In this document: one piece after another, positions 16,999 to 26,417 of the stretch
How the letters are laid out: every line of letters starts with the position of its first letter
How positions within the stretch are numbered: position 1 is the stretch's first letter
NCBI RefSeq assembly: GCF_900636535.1
Contig: NZ_LR134289.1
Location: forward strand, 3,427,001-3,491,000
Origin: Chryseobacterium gleum
GTDB taxonomy: Bacteria > Bacteroidota > Bacteroidia > Flavobacteriales > Weeksellaceae
Direction of reading: 5' to 3'
DNA: 64,000 bases
The notes under the pieces: generated by a model
Told to the model about the DNA's origin: nothing
Database searches by the model: none
Seen by the model: only the letters and a program-made list of their open reading frames with translations
Position numbers and translations under genes: made by a program

Positions 16999-18852
16999 AT
17001 GAAAACAAAACTATTCTCAATGGCTGTTGTAATGAGCTGTTTCCTTGGAGCTCAGACCAAAAAAGTTCTTTTTATCGGAATTGACGGATGCCGTGCAGAT
17101 GTCATGATGTCTACCCCTACACCAAACATTCAAAACCTCATCAGTCAGTCCATTTATTCTATTGACGGGCTTTGTGCCGCCACTACCTGGAGTGGAAACG
17201 GGTGGAGCACCATGCTGACGGGTGTATGGCACACCAAACACAATGTTCAAGACAATAATTTTACCAGCCCGAACTATGTCAATTATCCGGATTTTTTAAC
17301 AAGGGCAGAGACTTATAACCCGGCTCTAAGAACAATTTCTCTGGCTCATTGGTCGCCTATCAACGATAAAATCATCCAAACGGCTGATGTAAAAACCAAT
17401 CTGGCAACGGATCTTGCCGTTAAAAATGCAGCTGTCACGGCTTTACAGAATGATAATCCGGATATTCTCTTTGTAGATTTTGATGATGTGGACCATGCCG
17501 GGCATTCTTATGGATTCTCATCCACTGTTTCTCAATATGTCAATTCTATTAAGACTACGGACTCTTATATTGGAGAAATTGTAACCGCTATGAAAAACAG
17601 ACCTTCTTATAACAATGAAGACTGGCTGGTTGTATTAACCACAGATCATGGAGCGATCGAAAGTTCTCATGGAGGTGGAAATCTTACCGAAAGAAATATT
17701 TTCACGGTATATTCCAATTCTGGATTTACACCGCAACAGATCAGCAAGACTGTTCTGGAATCCAATAAAACATTCAATCAGTTGAATTTCCCGGCGGGAA
17801 CTTATGCAAAGCCAGCCAATCAGACTCCTTTTAATTTTGGAGCTAATCAGGATTTCACCATCGAGTTTTGGGTAAAGCCCAATGCAGCTTACTCCAGTGA
17901 TCCGGTGATGATCAGTAATAAAAACTGGGCGAACGGAAAAAATAAAGGATTTGTTTTCTCAGGTTATTCAGGGCAGACTTTCAAAATGAATATTGGAGAT
18001 GGAACTAACAGAATTGACCTTGTAGGTGGAAAAGTAGAAACCAATAAATGGAAACATATTGCAGCAAGCTTTGACAGAGATGGCCTTGTAACATTATATG
18101 AAGATGGTGTTCCTGTGACTTTTGCCAAAATGAATACGATCGGAAATATTGATTCCGGACTTCCTCTAACATTAAATCAGGATGGAACGAATGCTTACGG
18201 AATTAATCTGGCGGCTTCTTATAAAGATATAAGAATCTGGAAATCGGCTCTTCCCAATGATGTGATCGTGAATTGGGCGAACCAGGATATTACAACTTCG
18301 CATCCTTATTATTCTCAATTATTAGCCAACTGGAAGTGTAATGGAACTTCAGGAACTACATTGACAGACTCTGGTCCAAACGCCAATCATATGACTGTGA
18401 CAGGTTCTCCTACTTATAATGCGGGTACAGTGAATAATTTTAAAGTGTATGATTACACCTCAACGACAAGAGAAACGGATCATTTCCCTACGGTATTGAA
18501 CTGGCTTTGTATTCCGGTGCAATCTTCATGGGGAATAGATGGAGTGAATAGAATTCCGGCATGTTCCAAAGAAATATTGGCAGCAAAAGAAACGAAAGCA
18601 ATCGCTGATGATTTTAAAATTTATCCGAATCCTGCTTCTACCTTCATTGGAGTCCAGTATCAATCTGAAGATAAGGAAATTAAAGCTGAAATCATAGACA
18701 GTAGAGGTTCAAATGTTTTAACAACCCATTTAAAGTCTTCAAGAGGTTTTTACGATGAAAAAATCAATATTGGAAATCTTCCGGCTGGTGTATATTTCAT
18801 TAAAATCAATGGAAGTAAAAAGTCATTAACCAAGACATTCATCAAGAAATAA
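16999..18852 (+). CDS. Secreted alkaline-phosphatase-superfamily phosphodiesterase with LamG domain and T9SS sorting tail
   Basis: The 617-residue protein has a signal peptide (ends FLGAQ). A type I phosphodiesterase/nucleotide pyrophosphatase domain follows (about 20-250) with metal ligands in FIGIDGCRAD, FDDVDHAGH and TTDHG, and the nucleophile expected in ATTWSGNGWSTMLTG. Next come a concanavalin-A-like LamG domain (about 275-440, FTIEFWVKPN) and a type IX C-terminal sorting domain (about 540-617, FKIYPNPAS, LPAGVYFIKI). It would be exported and attached to the surface or released, hydrolysing phosphate or phosphonate esters outside the cell. It lies 346 bases after the phosphonatase-like gene and could feed that pathway. 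Confidence 0.9.
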   Translation: MKTKLFSMAVVMSCFLGAQTKKVLFIGIDGCRADVMMSTPTPNIQNLISQSIYSIDGLCAATTWSGNGWSTMLTGVWHTKHNVQDNNFTSPNYVNYPDFLTRAETYNPALRTISLAHWSPINDKIIQTADVKTNLATDLAVKNAAVTALQNDNPDILFVDFDDVDHAGHSYGFSSTVSQYVNSIKTTDSYIGEIVTAMKNRPSYNNEDWLVVLTTDHGAIESSHGGGNLTERNIFTVYSNSGFTPQQISKTVLESNKTFNQLNFPAGTYAKPANQTPFNFGANQDFTIEFWVKPNAAYSSDPVMISNKNWANGKNKGFVFSGYSGQTFKMNIGDGTNRIDLVGGKVETNKWKHIAASFDRDGLVTLYEDGVPVTFAKMNTIGNIDSGLPLTLNQDGTNAYGINLAASYKDIRIWKSALPNDVIVNWANQDITTSHPYYSQLLANWKCNGTSGTTLTDSGPNANHMTVTGSPTYNAGTVNNFKVYDYTSTTRETDHFPTVLNWLCIPVQSSWGIDGVNRIPACSKEILAAKETKAIADDFKIYPNPASTFIGVQYQSEDKEIKAEIIDSRGSNVLTTHLKSSRGFYDEKINIGNLPAGVYFIKINGSKKSLTKTFIKK

Positions 18853-18927
18853 AACAGTAAAGCAATTAGATTTAAATTTGATATTAGAACAAGGATATTC
18901 CTATCCGAGTTCTAATATTTTTTTTGT

Positions 18928-19413
18928 TTATGTATTGAAAATCAATTCCATTCTGACATCTGCACGGTCGTACTCAGCATGACCGATAGGGGTATGGATA
19001 AAGCCCAGCTTTTCATACAACTTAATAGCCGGAACAAGGATAGAATTGGTGACTAGAAAAACTTTTTCTGCCTTTAATTCTTTTGCTTTTTCTACTAAGG
19101 CATTTCCCAGCAGATAGCCTAGTTTTTTTCCTTGCGCTTTAGGACTTACTGCCATTTTTGACAGTTCAAAAGTAAGAGGATGATCTTCTGTTTTTACCAA
19201 TGCGCAGGTTCCTACAACTTCTCCATCCAGCAAAGCAAAGGCTATATGTCCTCCTTTATTTAAAATCTCTTCTTCCGGATGATCCAGCAGTTTATAATCT
19301 CCTGCTTCCATCACAAAAAATGTTTTGATCCATTCTTCATTCAAAGCTTTGAAGGCTTCTTTATACTGAGGTTCATAGGCTATAATGTTTACTTCATTTT
19401 TACTATCATTCAT
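18928..19413 (-). CDS. GNAT family N-acetyltransferase
   Basis: The 161-residue protein has the GNAT core: VGTCALVKTE (beta4), ELSKMAVSPKAQGKKLGYLLG (the V-x-x-x-x-G-x-G/A acetyl-CoA loop) and EKVFLVTNSILVPAIKLYEKLGF. It transfers an acetyl group from acetyl-CoA to an amine; the substrate is unknown. It starts 14 bases downstream of the MocR-type regulator and is likely co-transcribed with it. Confidence 0.9.
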   Translation of the reverse strand: MNDSKNEVNIIAYEPQYKEAFKALNEEWIKTFFVMEAGDYKLLDHPEEEILNKGGHIAFALLDGEVVGTCALVKTEDHPLTFELSKMAVSPKAQGKKLGYLLGNALVEKAKELKAEKVFLVTNSILVPAIKLYEKLGFIHTPIGHAEYDRADVRMELIFNT

Positions 19414-19427
19414 CGCTATAAGGTTTA

Positions 19428-20843
19428 TTAAATTCTGTTTTTTATCATTTTTCCCAGCTTTTCCAGATCATTTTCCACTCTGTCTGTCCATTCTAATGCA
19501 TAGTTTAAACGCATACAGTTCTGATACTGATTATATTGTGAAAAGATTCTTCCCGGGGCAAAGTTTACTTTCTGACTGACCGCCAAATCATAAAGATCTT
19601 CCGTACAGATTCTCTTATCCAGTTCCAGCCAGAGCATAAAACCGCCTTTGGGTTCTGAGATTTTTGTATTATCCGGAAAATATTCAATCACCGATTTCTG
19701 GATCTGAAGGTAGTTGGCGTACAATTTTTTTCTGAACATTCTTAGGTGATGATCATACCTTCCATGAGCAAGGAAATCAGCAATCACATCCGAGAATAAA
19801 GAAGGTCCGCTCACCGTCTGAACCAATTTTTGGCGGATAATTTTTTCTTTAAATTTTCCAGGTGCTACCCATCCTACTCTAAACCCTGGAGCCAATGTCT
19901 TGGACACCGAGCCTACCCACATCACAATGCCTGCTTCATCATAAAACTTACAAGGTTTCGGTCTTCCTGCTCCGAAATAGATGTTTCCGTAGACATCATC
20001 TTCCACCAAAGGAACATTATGCTCGGTAAGCATTTTAACCAGTTCTTTTTTGTTCTCGTCCGGCATCTGAAATCCCAATGGATTATTATAATTTACCACA
20101 AAACAACATGCAGAGAGCTTGGGAAGCACTTTCTTTAGAGCATCCAGATCTACTCCTGTAATCGGATGCGTAGGAATTTCTACTGCCTTCAGTCCCAATA
20201 ATTGAATGGCCTGAAGAATTCCGAAATACACGGGACTTTCTACCGCGACCGAATCTCCTGGTTGTGTCACGGCCATTAAGCAATTATAAACGGCATTCAT
20301 CGCTCCGGAAGTGATCACCAAATCATCTTCTGTGATTTTCCCCTCCATAACCATTGACCATTTGGCGATTTCCCGGCGCAGCACTTCGCTTCCCTGCACG
20401 GGTTCGTAATTGGTACCGCTGTCACTTTTCCTTTTCATCACATCAATCATGCATTTTTTCATCTTGGCTACCGGAAGAAGACTTTTACCGGGAATTCCAA
20501 GCGCAAATTGTGTGACATCTGTCCCTCCTATACTTCCGAACACCTTGTCAATCAAATCCTGAGGGGTATTTTTACCTTCAGAAACCTTCATCTGTGTCAC
20601 AGAAGGCAGCGCCAGTTTTCGCTGGGAAGTCTGGCTTACATAATATCCATATTTGGGACGTGATTCTACCAGAGAGCGGCTCTCCAGTTCCATATACGCT
20701 TGTTTTATAGTATTCAGACTTACATTATATAATTTCTGGGCACTTCTCAATGAAGGCAGCCTGTCTCCAAACTGCAGGGTTTCGCTTTTAATCTGCTCTG
20801 TGACAGAATTGGCTATTTTAAGGTACAGAACATCTTTAGACAT
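19428..20843 (-). CDS. MocR-type PLP-dependent regulator/aminotransferase (GntR N-terminus)
   Basis: About 471 residues from the ATG at 20843. It has an N-terminal GntR winged helix (about 1-75: FGDRLPSLRSAQKLYNVSLNTIKQAYMELESRSLVESRPKYGYYV, read in parts) fused to a fold-type-I aminotransferase domain (about 110-465). PLP-binding features include VNYNNPLG and the Schiff-base Lys in WVGSVSKTLAPGFRVGW. Such proteins usually act as regulators rather than catalysts. The open frame extends to a TTG at 20870, which I judge less likely. It heads a two-gene unit with the GNAT. Confidence 0.92.
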   Translation of the reverse strand: MSKDVLYLKIANSVTEQIKSETLQFGDRLPSLRSAQKLYNVSLNTIKQAYMELESRSLVESRPKYGYYVSQTSQRKLALPSVTQMKVSEGKNTPQDLIDKVFGSIGGTDVTQFALGIPGKSLLPVAKMKKCMIDVMKRKSDSGTNYEPVQGSEVLRREIAKWSMVMEGKITEDDLVITSGAMNAVYNCLMAVTQPGDSVAVESPVYFGILQAIQLLGLKAVEIPTHPITGVDLDALKKVLPKLSACCFVVNYNNPLGFQMPDENKKELVKMLTEHNVPLVEDDVYGNIYFGAGRPKPCKFYDEAGIVMWVGSVSKTLAPGFRVGWVAPGKFKEKIIRQKLVQTVSGPSLFSDVIADFLAHGRYDHHLRMFRKKLYANYLQIQKSVIEYFPDNTKISEPKGGFMLWLELDKRICTEDLYDLAVSQKVNFAPGRIFSQYNQYQNCMRLNYALEWTDRVENDLEKLGKMIKNRI

Positions 20844-20882
20844 AGAATCCGGTTTTAAGTAAATGTACAATTTTTCCTATGT

Positions 20883-21248
20883 TTAAGGATTAAGCCAGTT
20901 AACCATACTATTTATACTGCTTTTTAATTGAGCAGGATTTTTAAAATTGGGGCTATTATTATTTTTAAAATATCTTTCAACATGAGAAAAGAAGTTTCTC
21001 TCCTCGGCTTCAGTCATTTTGTTTTTATCATATATTTTAAAGCAAATTTCATCCTTTTCATTTACAATAAGACTGGCAAAAGCAACTACTTCCCTTCCGT
21101 TTTTAGCCAAAAGAAAAGGAAGTCCGAAACTTTGATCTGCTAATTTGAGATTCTGTGTTTCCAGAAAAATATTTTTCAGCACCAGCATGTCTGATATATA
21201 AGCCTCAGCATATTGAAACTGTTTCTGATGTTGAGTGATTGTTTCCAT
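20883..21248 (-). CDS. Hypothetical protein, 121 residues
   Basis: A soluble protein with no signal peptide or membrane segment and no domain I recognise. The centre (GLPFLLAKNGREVVAFASLIVNEKDEI, read in parts) looks like a beta-rich core, with charged helices on either side. It lies 39 bases upstream of the MocR start on the same strand and has its own -7 box, so it may be the first gene of that transcript. Confidence 0.65.
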   Translation of the reverse strand: METITQHQKQFQYAEAYISDMLVLKNIFLETQNLKLADQSFGLPFLLAKNGREVVAFASLIVNEKDEICFKIYDKNKMTEAEERNFFSHVERYFKNNNSPNFKNPAQLKSSINSMVNWLNP

Positions 21249-21267
21249 ATTTTCTTCTTTAGCTAAA

Positions 21268-21275
21268 CAAAATTA
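21268..21275 (-). promoter_or_regulatory. Bacteroidota -7 box (TAATTTTG)
   Basis: TAATTTTG on the minus strand, 19 bases upstream of the ATG at 21248, matches TAnnTTTG. It probably drives the hypothetical gene and perhaps the MocR and GNAT genes. Confidence 0.5.
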
Positions 21276-21419
21276 TGGAGTATTTAATTTTGGACACAGA
21301 TACAGAACTATAGAATATTATGGGTACAGATTTTTATGCGTCATTATATGGATGCCTTGTAGATTAAGTGAAGCCCATTTCTAATCAATGCTAGCTCTAA
21401 AATGTAAATATATATAAAA

Positions 21420-21448
21420 ACAGGCTGTTTCAGATAGAAACAGCCTGT
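21420..21448 (-). terminator. Terminator of the PspA/flotillin/ATPase operon
   Basis: A perfect 12-bp hairpin (ACAGGCTGTTTC / GAAACAGCCTGT, 5-base loop) lies 24 bases past the ATPase stop and is followed on the minus strand by TTTTTATATATA. Confidence 0.85.
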
Positions 21449-21472
21449 AAACTATTTAAAGTTTCATGGTTA

Positions 21473-24400
21473 TTATTCTGCTTTTTTAAGGGCTTCTTTG
21501 ATTCCTTCTAATCCGTCTCCAAACTGAGCAAGCAGTGCTACAATCTGTGACATTCTATCATTCTCACCCAATCCTTTCAGGGTTTTATTTTTAACAAATG
21601 TTTTCTTTATCTCATTCCAGCGTTCGGTTTCTTCTTCTGAAAGAATTCCTATCAGCTCTTTCAGTTTCAGCATATTAGCTTCTGCTCCGGTTGTCAGCGT
21701 CTGGGATTCATTTTGATAGTGATTCAAGACAAGCTGAGTAACTTCATTATCTTTAAGAATAGGCTGTATTTGTGCAATCAGCTTATTCATATTACGGTAA
21801 GATCCCTGCAGCTTGAATGGCGGTTCATTTCGGTAATCGTCTGACATGGCTGCGGATGCGATATATTCCCTGTTCACTTTTAACACCATATTTCTTACCC
21901 TGACCGTATTTTTCAGGACTGCTCTGAAATCTGATATTTCATTAGAGCTGAAGTTTCCTTTCAGGTTATCGGCAGGATTATCTGTAAGTACACAATCATA
22001 GAGTTCATACAGGTTTTCCATTCCCGGATTTGTTAATCTGGTTAGGTATTCATTAGACATTAAAGCATTTTCAATAAGGCTCAGGTCAAAAAGATCTGTT
22101 TTCGATCCGGATATTTCTCCCAGATTGTAGGTATCTGAACGGTTAGCCAGCATGTCGGGAATTTTAAACTTTTCTCCACTCTCTGTGTATGGATTTCCGG
22201 CCATGACAAGGCAGAATCTTTTGGATCGAAGGTCATAAGTTTTACTTTCACCATTGTAGATTCCTTCAATCTTTCTCTGTCCGTCTGCAAGAGAGATGAA
22301 TTTCTGTAAAAACTCAGGATTACAGTGCTGAATATCATCCAGATAAAGCATGACATTATCTCCCATTTCCAGCGCAAGATTTAGTTTTTCAAGTTCCTGT
22401 CTGGCACCTGCATTTCTGGCTTCAGAAGGATCCGTTGATACAATATCGTAGCCTAGTGATGGACCGTTTATTTTCATGAAAACCAATCCCATACGTTCTG
22501 CCATATACTCCATCAGGGTTGTCTTTCCGTATCCTGGTGGAGATACCAGAAGAAGCATTCCCATCCTGTCTGTTCTTTTGTCTGAACCTGCTGTTCCCAA
22601 TTGCTTGGCAAGGTTCGCTCCGATGAGAGGAAAATAGACATCATTGATCAGTTTATTTCTTACAAATGAGCTTAATATCTGAGGTTTAAAAGTATCCAGT
22701 TTCAGTGCTTTTTTCTTTTCATCTACCCAACTGTGTTTCAATTCCTGAAGACGTTTGTATTTCGGAACGGTAACCGTATTAAAGTAATTCAGTCGGGATA
22801 CAAATTCAAAGTAGTTAAGATGATATTCCGTGTCTTTTTCAAGAGACTTCAGCTCTTTTATGGCTACTTCATACGCAATATGTCTGATATTTTTCGGATC
22901 AAACTTCTGGGTGATCAAAAATCCTGCTGCTTCCTGTACCGTATTTTGATCAGCATCAGAGTCAAATGCCTGTAATGCACCTTCAGCAATATAATAACAC
23001 GCTGAAGGATATTGATACATAGCCTGTAACTGAGCCATAAACTCCAGATCTTTACCCTTTTCTTTGAGCTCTTTCATGAAAAGCCCGTACAGAGTGGCGG
23101 CTTTTTCCGAGATCAGGAAGTTCTCTTTGTCTTCTTTTTTCAGGTAGATGGCAGCATTGATACAATCTGTCTCTTTAAAAATACTATTGGCTGATGCGAA
23201 TGATTTCATTTCTTCCGAAAGCTCTCTGCTCAGATATTCAAATTCCTGCTTTACAACGAATGACTGGGCAATAATAGATGCAGCCGCAAACTGTTTGGTA
23301 TAATATTCCTTTCTTTCGGTTCCGAGAAAGAACCAGAAAAGCTGGGCAAGTGTTCTTTCCTGTGCTGTAAACCTCATTAGTCCCAGCTCATTGTGTATCT
23401 GCTGCAGTTTGAGAACAATTTTTTCGGCATCTTTATCATGAACCCCCTTTACCAGTCCTTCCCCAAAATGCTCTGAGGTAAAATCCTGTACAGCCTTTTC
23501 ATTCTCTGCTTCCGGGGTTATCTCCTGATGAGCGGAAAATACGTTCCAGGCAAGATATTCAAACCTTTTTACCTTGTTGTTTTCTGAAACAAATTCCTGA
23601 TTCCATACTTCTTTGAATTCATCAGCTGTAAAGTTTAAAGGTTCATAAAAGCTTGTTCCGGTAAGGTGGTAGTAATATTGAGTATTTCTAAGCACCAAAG
23701 TAAGGTCCTGCTTCTGCTGATTGACTGCAAATTTATAGTCTCCCAATGCAATAACGCTTTCCCCGTCTGCGTAGATCTCTTTTTTATCTTTCAGCTTTCT
23801 TACTGCTTCCTGCTGCTGGGTTTTTAACAAGGTCTGAATCTCCTCTGACTTTGCTGAATCCTCCAATTCTGCAAGCTGCCTGGAAAGATCCCTCACTTTC
23901 TCCACCATAAGATCTGCAGCAAAATAGCCATTGATCTCATTTTCTGAGTCAAAAGATTCTGCTTTGGCCTGTACCGATTTCAGTATTCTTTGTGCAGCAT
24001 CAAATAGATTCTGAGTCCTTTTATTTCTTGCTTCGGTAAGCTGTACCCTTTTATTCTGGAAATGCCCGTAAACCTCTTCTCTTTTGATTCCTATCTGCTG
24101 AATGAATTCTTCGAAATCAATAAATTTCGTTTCCATTTCTTCCAACTGGATGGAGAGTTTGGTCAGATATTCATCACATTTCTCAGGAGTTTGCGAAAGC
24201 TCCAGAAAGTTGATCACAGACTGGTCAAATAAGGTAATCTGAGCCTGGAAATCCGAAGCAAGCTCTTTTCCCGAAATTTCTCTTTTTCTTTTGCTGAGCT
24301 CAAGTCTTTCCTGATTCAGTCTGGCAAAAATCAGAGAGATGTTTTCAATAATCTGGGTAGACTGGGAGGTGTCTTCAATTTTAAGATTATTAACAATATC

Positions 24401-26272
24401 CACCAATAATTCCAGCCGCCCGGAAAGGGTATTGATATTTTCTTCAATTGTTCTGGCATCAATGGCTTTCTGTAATCCATTGATATCTTCAGAAATCTGC
24501 TGTGCTCTTTCTTCGTATGGCAATAATGCACCTTCCTGAAGCAGAAATTCTACACAGGCATTTGACAGTTCTGTATAACGGTCTGCAAGGGATTTTTCCA
24601 GTCTATCCAGCAAAGCTGTGTCTGCATATTTAAGCTCTCTTGCTCCTGTCACTTCTCCTCTTAAGGCTCTGATTTGAGAAAGAGCATCAATATATTCTGT
24701 AAGCTGGGAATAGTGAAGCCTTTTGGTATCATCAAGAATTTTCCCACAGGCCTGTTTTATCTTTTCTAAAGCTTCTTCTGTGTTCTTCCTTTGCTCTACT
24801 ACTTTTTCGTATTCATTGATGGCCGAATGTGCAATCGCTCTGATCTCTTTCAATGGTACATCAAGCTTCTGAACCTCATCTTCACCAAGAAAATAGTAAG
24901 TATCCAGAATAAAAGTAGAGAGCTTTACGATATCATCATACAAGCCACTGTAAGAGTCTTTTTTGTTCAGAAGGGTGATCAGCTCCTGGCTTTCTGCCAT
25001 GACGCGTACAATATCTTTATTTCCTATTTTGTAAAGTAAACTGTCTGCCTTTTCTATATTGGGCAACAGTTCTTTTGAAAAAGGAGTCTGCCAGATCTGG
25101 GACAGGTGATGCTTCGTGGTTTCTATACTTTCCCGAAGATAGATCAGTTTCCCGTCCTGCAAAAGCGTAAATCCACTACAACGGATCGGAGTTTCTATGG
25201 TCTGGGTGATGATATTGTAAGAAATAAGCTGATAGTTATTCGTTTTATCATCATAAAAAACATACAAAAAGTTCTCTCCGTTGGGTTCCGTAATGGTTTT
25301 CAGATAGTAAAGCCTGTTCTGATCCTGAGAAATCACTTTTAATCCTCCGGTCTGAAGGGCATATCCGTTTGAAAACAATACCCCTTGATTTTCCGGAAGC
25401 AAAAGCCCCGAATATTTAAGAGCATCTGCTCTGGAAACGGTTTTTTCTTTGTGATTATAAATAAAATAGCGTTCTGTTTCCTGATACGGCTTTATTTTAA
25501 ACAAAACCAGATTATCCAGATCACAGAAATGAATTTCTGCATCATCCAGATTCTGATCTTTGTGAATGACATCTTCAGAATAAATTCCCTTCCCGGTATC
25601 TGTATTGTCTTCTACTTTGATGGTAATATCTCCACCGATACTTTCTACAAAAACTTTATCTGCTAAAGAAATATGAGGATGTTTTCCGGATCTCTGCATA
25701 TCTCTGGTTGCCTTTGTCCATACAAAGCCATGCTGCTGAGGATATGAGGTTTCGGAGGCACTTCTAGAATCGATATACGTCAATTGATTCTCTTTGATCA
25801 GCCATTTAAAAGCTTTGATATCTGTGGTACTTTCCGACAGCTGAAAAACCATATAAAGATAGTTTTCCGTGAAGGTAAATCGGGCAAAGAAAGTATTTCT
25901 GTAATATTTGTAAAGGTTTTTAAACTCGTCAATGAAAACCTCATCATTGATCAGGCTGTGATCCTGAGGTTCAAACCGGTCATTATTGATGGTATATATT
26001 GAAAAAATGTCCGAAATATTGATTTCCGTCTGAAGTCCAAGGTGTGCATTAGACCCGAAAATCAGGTGGTCACCCAGTGAATAGATATCTTTGGCAATAC
26101 AGCTATGATCCGTAGAAATTCTTTCATTGGCAATAAGAGAAAAATCTACACCGCCAAATATATTTTTACGGTTTTCATTAAGCTGCTGAAGTCTCTGAAT
26201 CAGATCATTCTTCTGCTCATTTAAACGGTTCTGAATAATTTCGTAAGTTCCGGAATTAAGTTGTTCTGACAT
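21473..26272 (-). CDS. Large AAA-type ATPase with DUF3686 (annotated as DNA repair ATPase)
   Basis: The 1599-residue protein has an N-terminal region matching DUF3686 proteins (about 1-450, including NIFGGVDFSLIANERISTDH in the first 60 residues), a long coiled-coil centre (about 450-850), and a C-terminal AAA module: Walker A SPPGYGKTT, Walker B NVMLYLDDIQHC, sensor-like VMAGNPYTESGEKF. The family name suggests DNA repair but I know of no direct evidence for it. In this operon with PspA, flotillin and a YqiJ-like protein, a role in membrane-associated remodelling is at least as plausible. It is the last gene of the operon, 145 bases after the flotillin. Confidence 0.88.
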   Translation of the reverse strand: MSEQLNSGTYEIIQNRLNEQKNDLIQRLQQLNENRKNIFGGVDFSLIANERISTDHSCIAKDIYSLGDHLIFGSNAHLGLQTEINISDIFSIYTINNDRFEPQDHSLINDEVFIDEFKNLYKYYRNTFFARFTFTENYLYMVFQLSESTTDIKAFKWLIKENQLTYIDSRSASETSYPQQHGFVWTKATRDMQRSGKHPHISLADKVFVESIGGDITIKVEDNTDTGKGIYSEDVIHKDQNLDDAEIHFCDLDNLVLFKIKPYQETERYFIYNHKEKTVSRADALKYSGLLLPENQGVLFSNGYALQTGGLKVISQDQNRLYYLKTITEPNGENFLYVFYDDKTNNYQLISYNIITQTIETPIRCSGFTLLQDGKLIYLRESIETTKHHLSQIWQTPFSKELLPNIEKADSLLYKIGNKDIVRVMAESQELITLLNKKDSYSGLYDDIVKLSTFILDTYYFLGEDEVQKLDVPLKEIRAIAHSAINEYEKVVEQRKNTEEALEKIKQACGKILDDTKRLHYSQLTEYIDALSQIRALRGEVTGARELKYADTALLDRLEKSLADRYTELSNACVEFLLQEGALLPYEERAQQISEDINGLQKAIDARTIEENINTLSGRLELLVDIVNNLKIEDTSQSTQIIENISLIFARLNQERLELSKRKREISGKELASDFQAQITLFDQSVINFLELSQTPEKCDEYLTKLSIQLEEMETKFIDFEEFIQQIGIKREEVYGHFQNKRVQLTEARNKRTQNLFDAAQRILKSVQAKAESFDSENEINGYFAADLMVEKVRDLSRQLAELEDSAKSEEIQTLLKTQQQEAVRKLKDKKEIYADGESVIALGDYKFAVNQQKQDLTLVLRNTQYYYHLTGTSFYEPLNFTADEFKEVWNQEFVSENNKVKRFEYLAWNVFSAHQEITPEAENEKAVQDFTSEHFGEGLVKGVHDKDAEKIVLKLQQIHNELGLMRFTAQERTLAQLFWFFLGTERKEYYTKQFAAASIIAQSFVVKQEFEYLSRELSEEMKSFASANSIFKETDCINAAIYLKKEDKENFLISEKAATLYGLFMKELKEKGKDLEFMAQLQAMYQYPSACYYIAEGALQAFDSDADQNTVQEAAGFLITQKFDPKNIRHIAYEVAIKELKSLEKDTEYHLNYFEFVSRLNYFNTVTVPKYKRLQELKHSWVDEKKKALKLDTFKPQILSSFVRNKLINDVYFPLIGANLAKQLGTAGSDKRTDRMGMLLLVSPPGYGKTTLMEYMAERMGLVFMKINGPSLGYDIVSTDPSEARNAGARQELEKLNLALEMGDNVMLYLDDIQHCNPEFLQKFISLADGQRKIEGIYNGESKTYDLRSKRFCLVMAGNPYTESGEKFKIPDMLANRSDTYNLGEISGSKTDLFDLSLIENALMSNEYLTRLTNPGMENLYELYDCVLTDNPADNLKGNFSSNEISDFRAVLKNTVRVRNMVLKVNREYIASAAMSDDYRNEPPFKLQGSYRNMNKLIAQIQPILKDNEVTQLVLNHYQNESQTLTTGAEANMLKLKELIGILSEEETERWNEIKKTFVKNKTLKGLGENDRMSQIVALLAQFGDGLEGIKEALKKAE

Positions 26273-26353
26273 CGTTTTTATTTAGGTTGTCATGGCTGCT
26301 GCAGGACAGCAGGTCTTTGTATAACTTGTGGTACTTTGAAAATTTTTTAGTCT

Positions 26354-26386
26354 AAACCTTATAGGTTTTGGAAACCTATAAGGTTT
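26354..26386. repeat. Palindromic intergenic repeat, AAACCT...AGGTTT family (copy 1)
   Basis: AAACCTTATAGGTTT (26354-26368), a 3-base spacer, then its exact reverse complement AAACCTATAAGGTTT (26372-26386). Each arm is itself palindromic. A second, diverged copy lies at 51640-51672. It is in the gap between the flotillin and ATPase genes and could form an RNA hairpin there. Confidence 0.8.
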
Positions 26387-26417
26387 GAATTTTAGAAGCT
26401 TTTAAAGCACTCTTGCA

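Noticed and set aside
21473..26272. Reading the large ATPase as a DNA repair enzyme on the strength of its usual name
   Set aside because: No nuclease or DNA-binding domain is visible and all neighbours are membrane proteins or coats.
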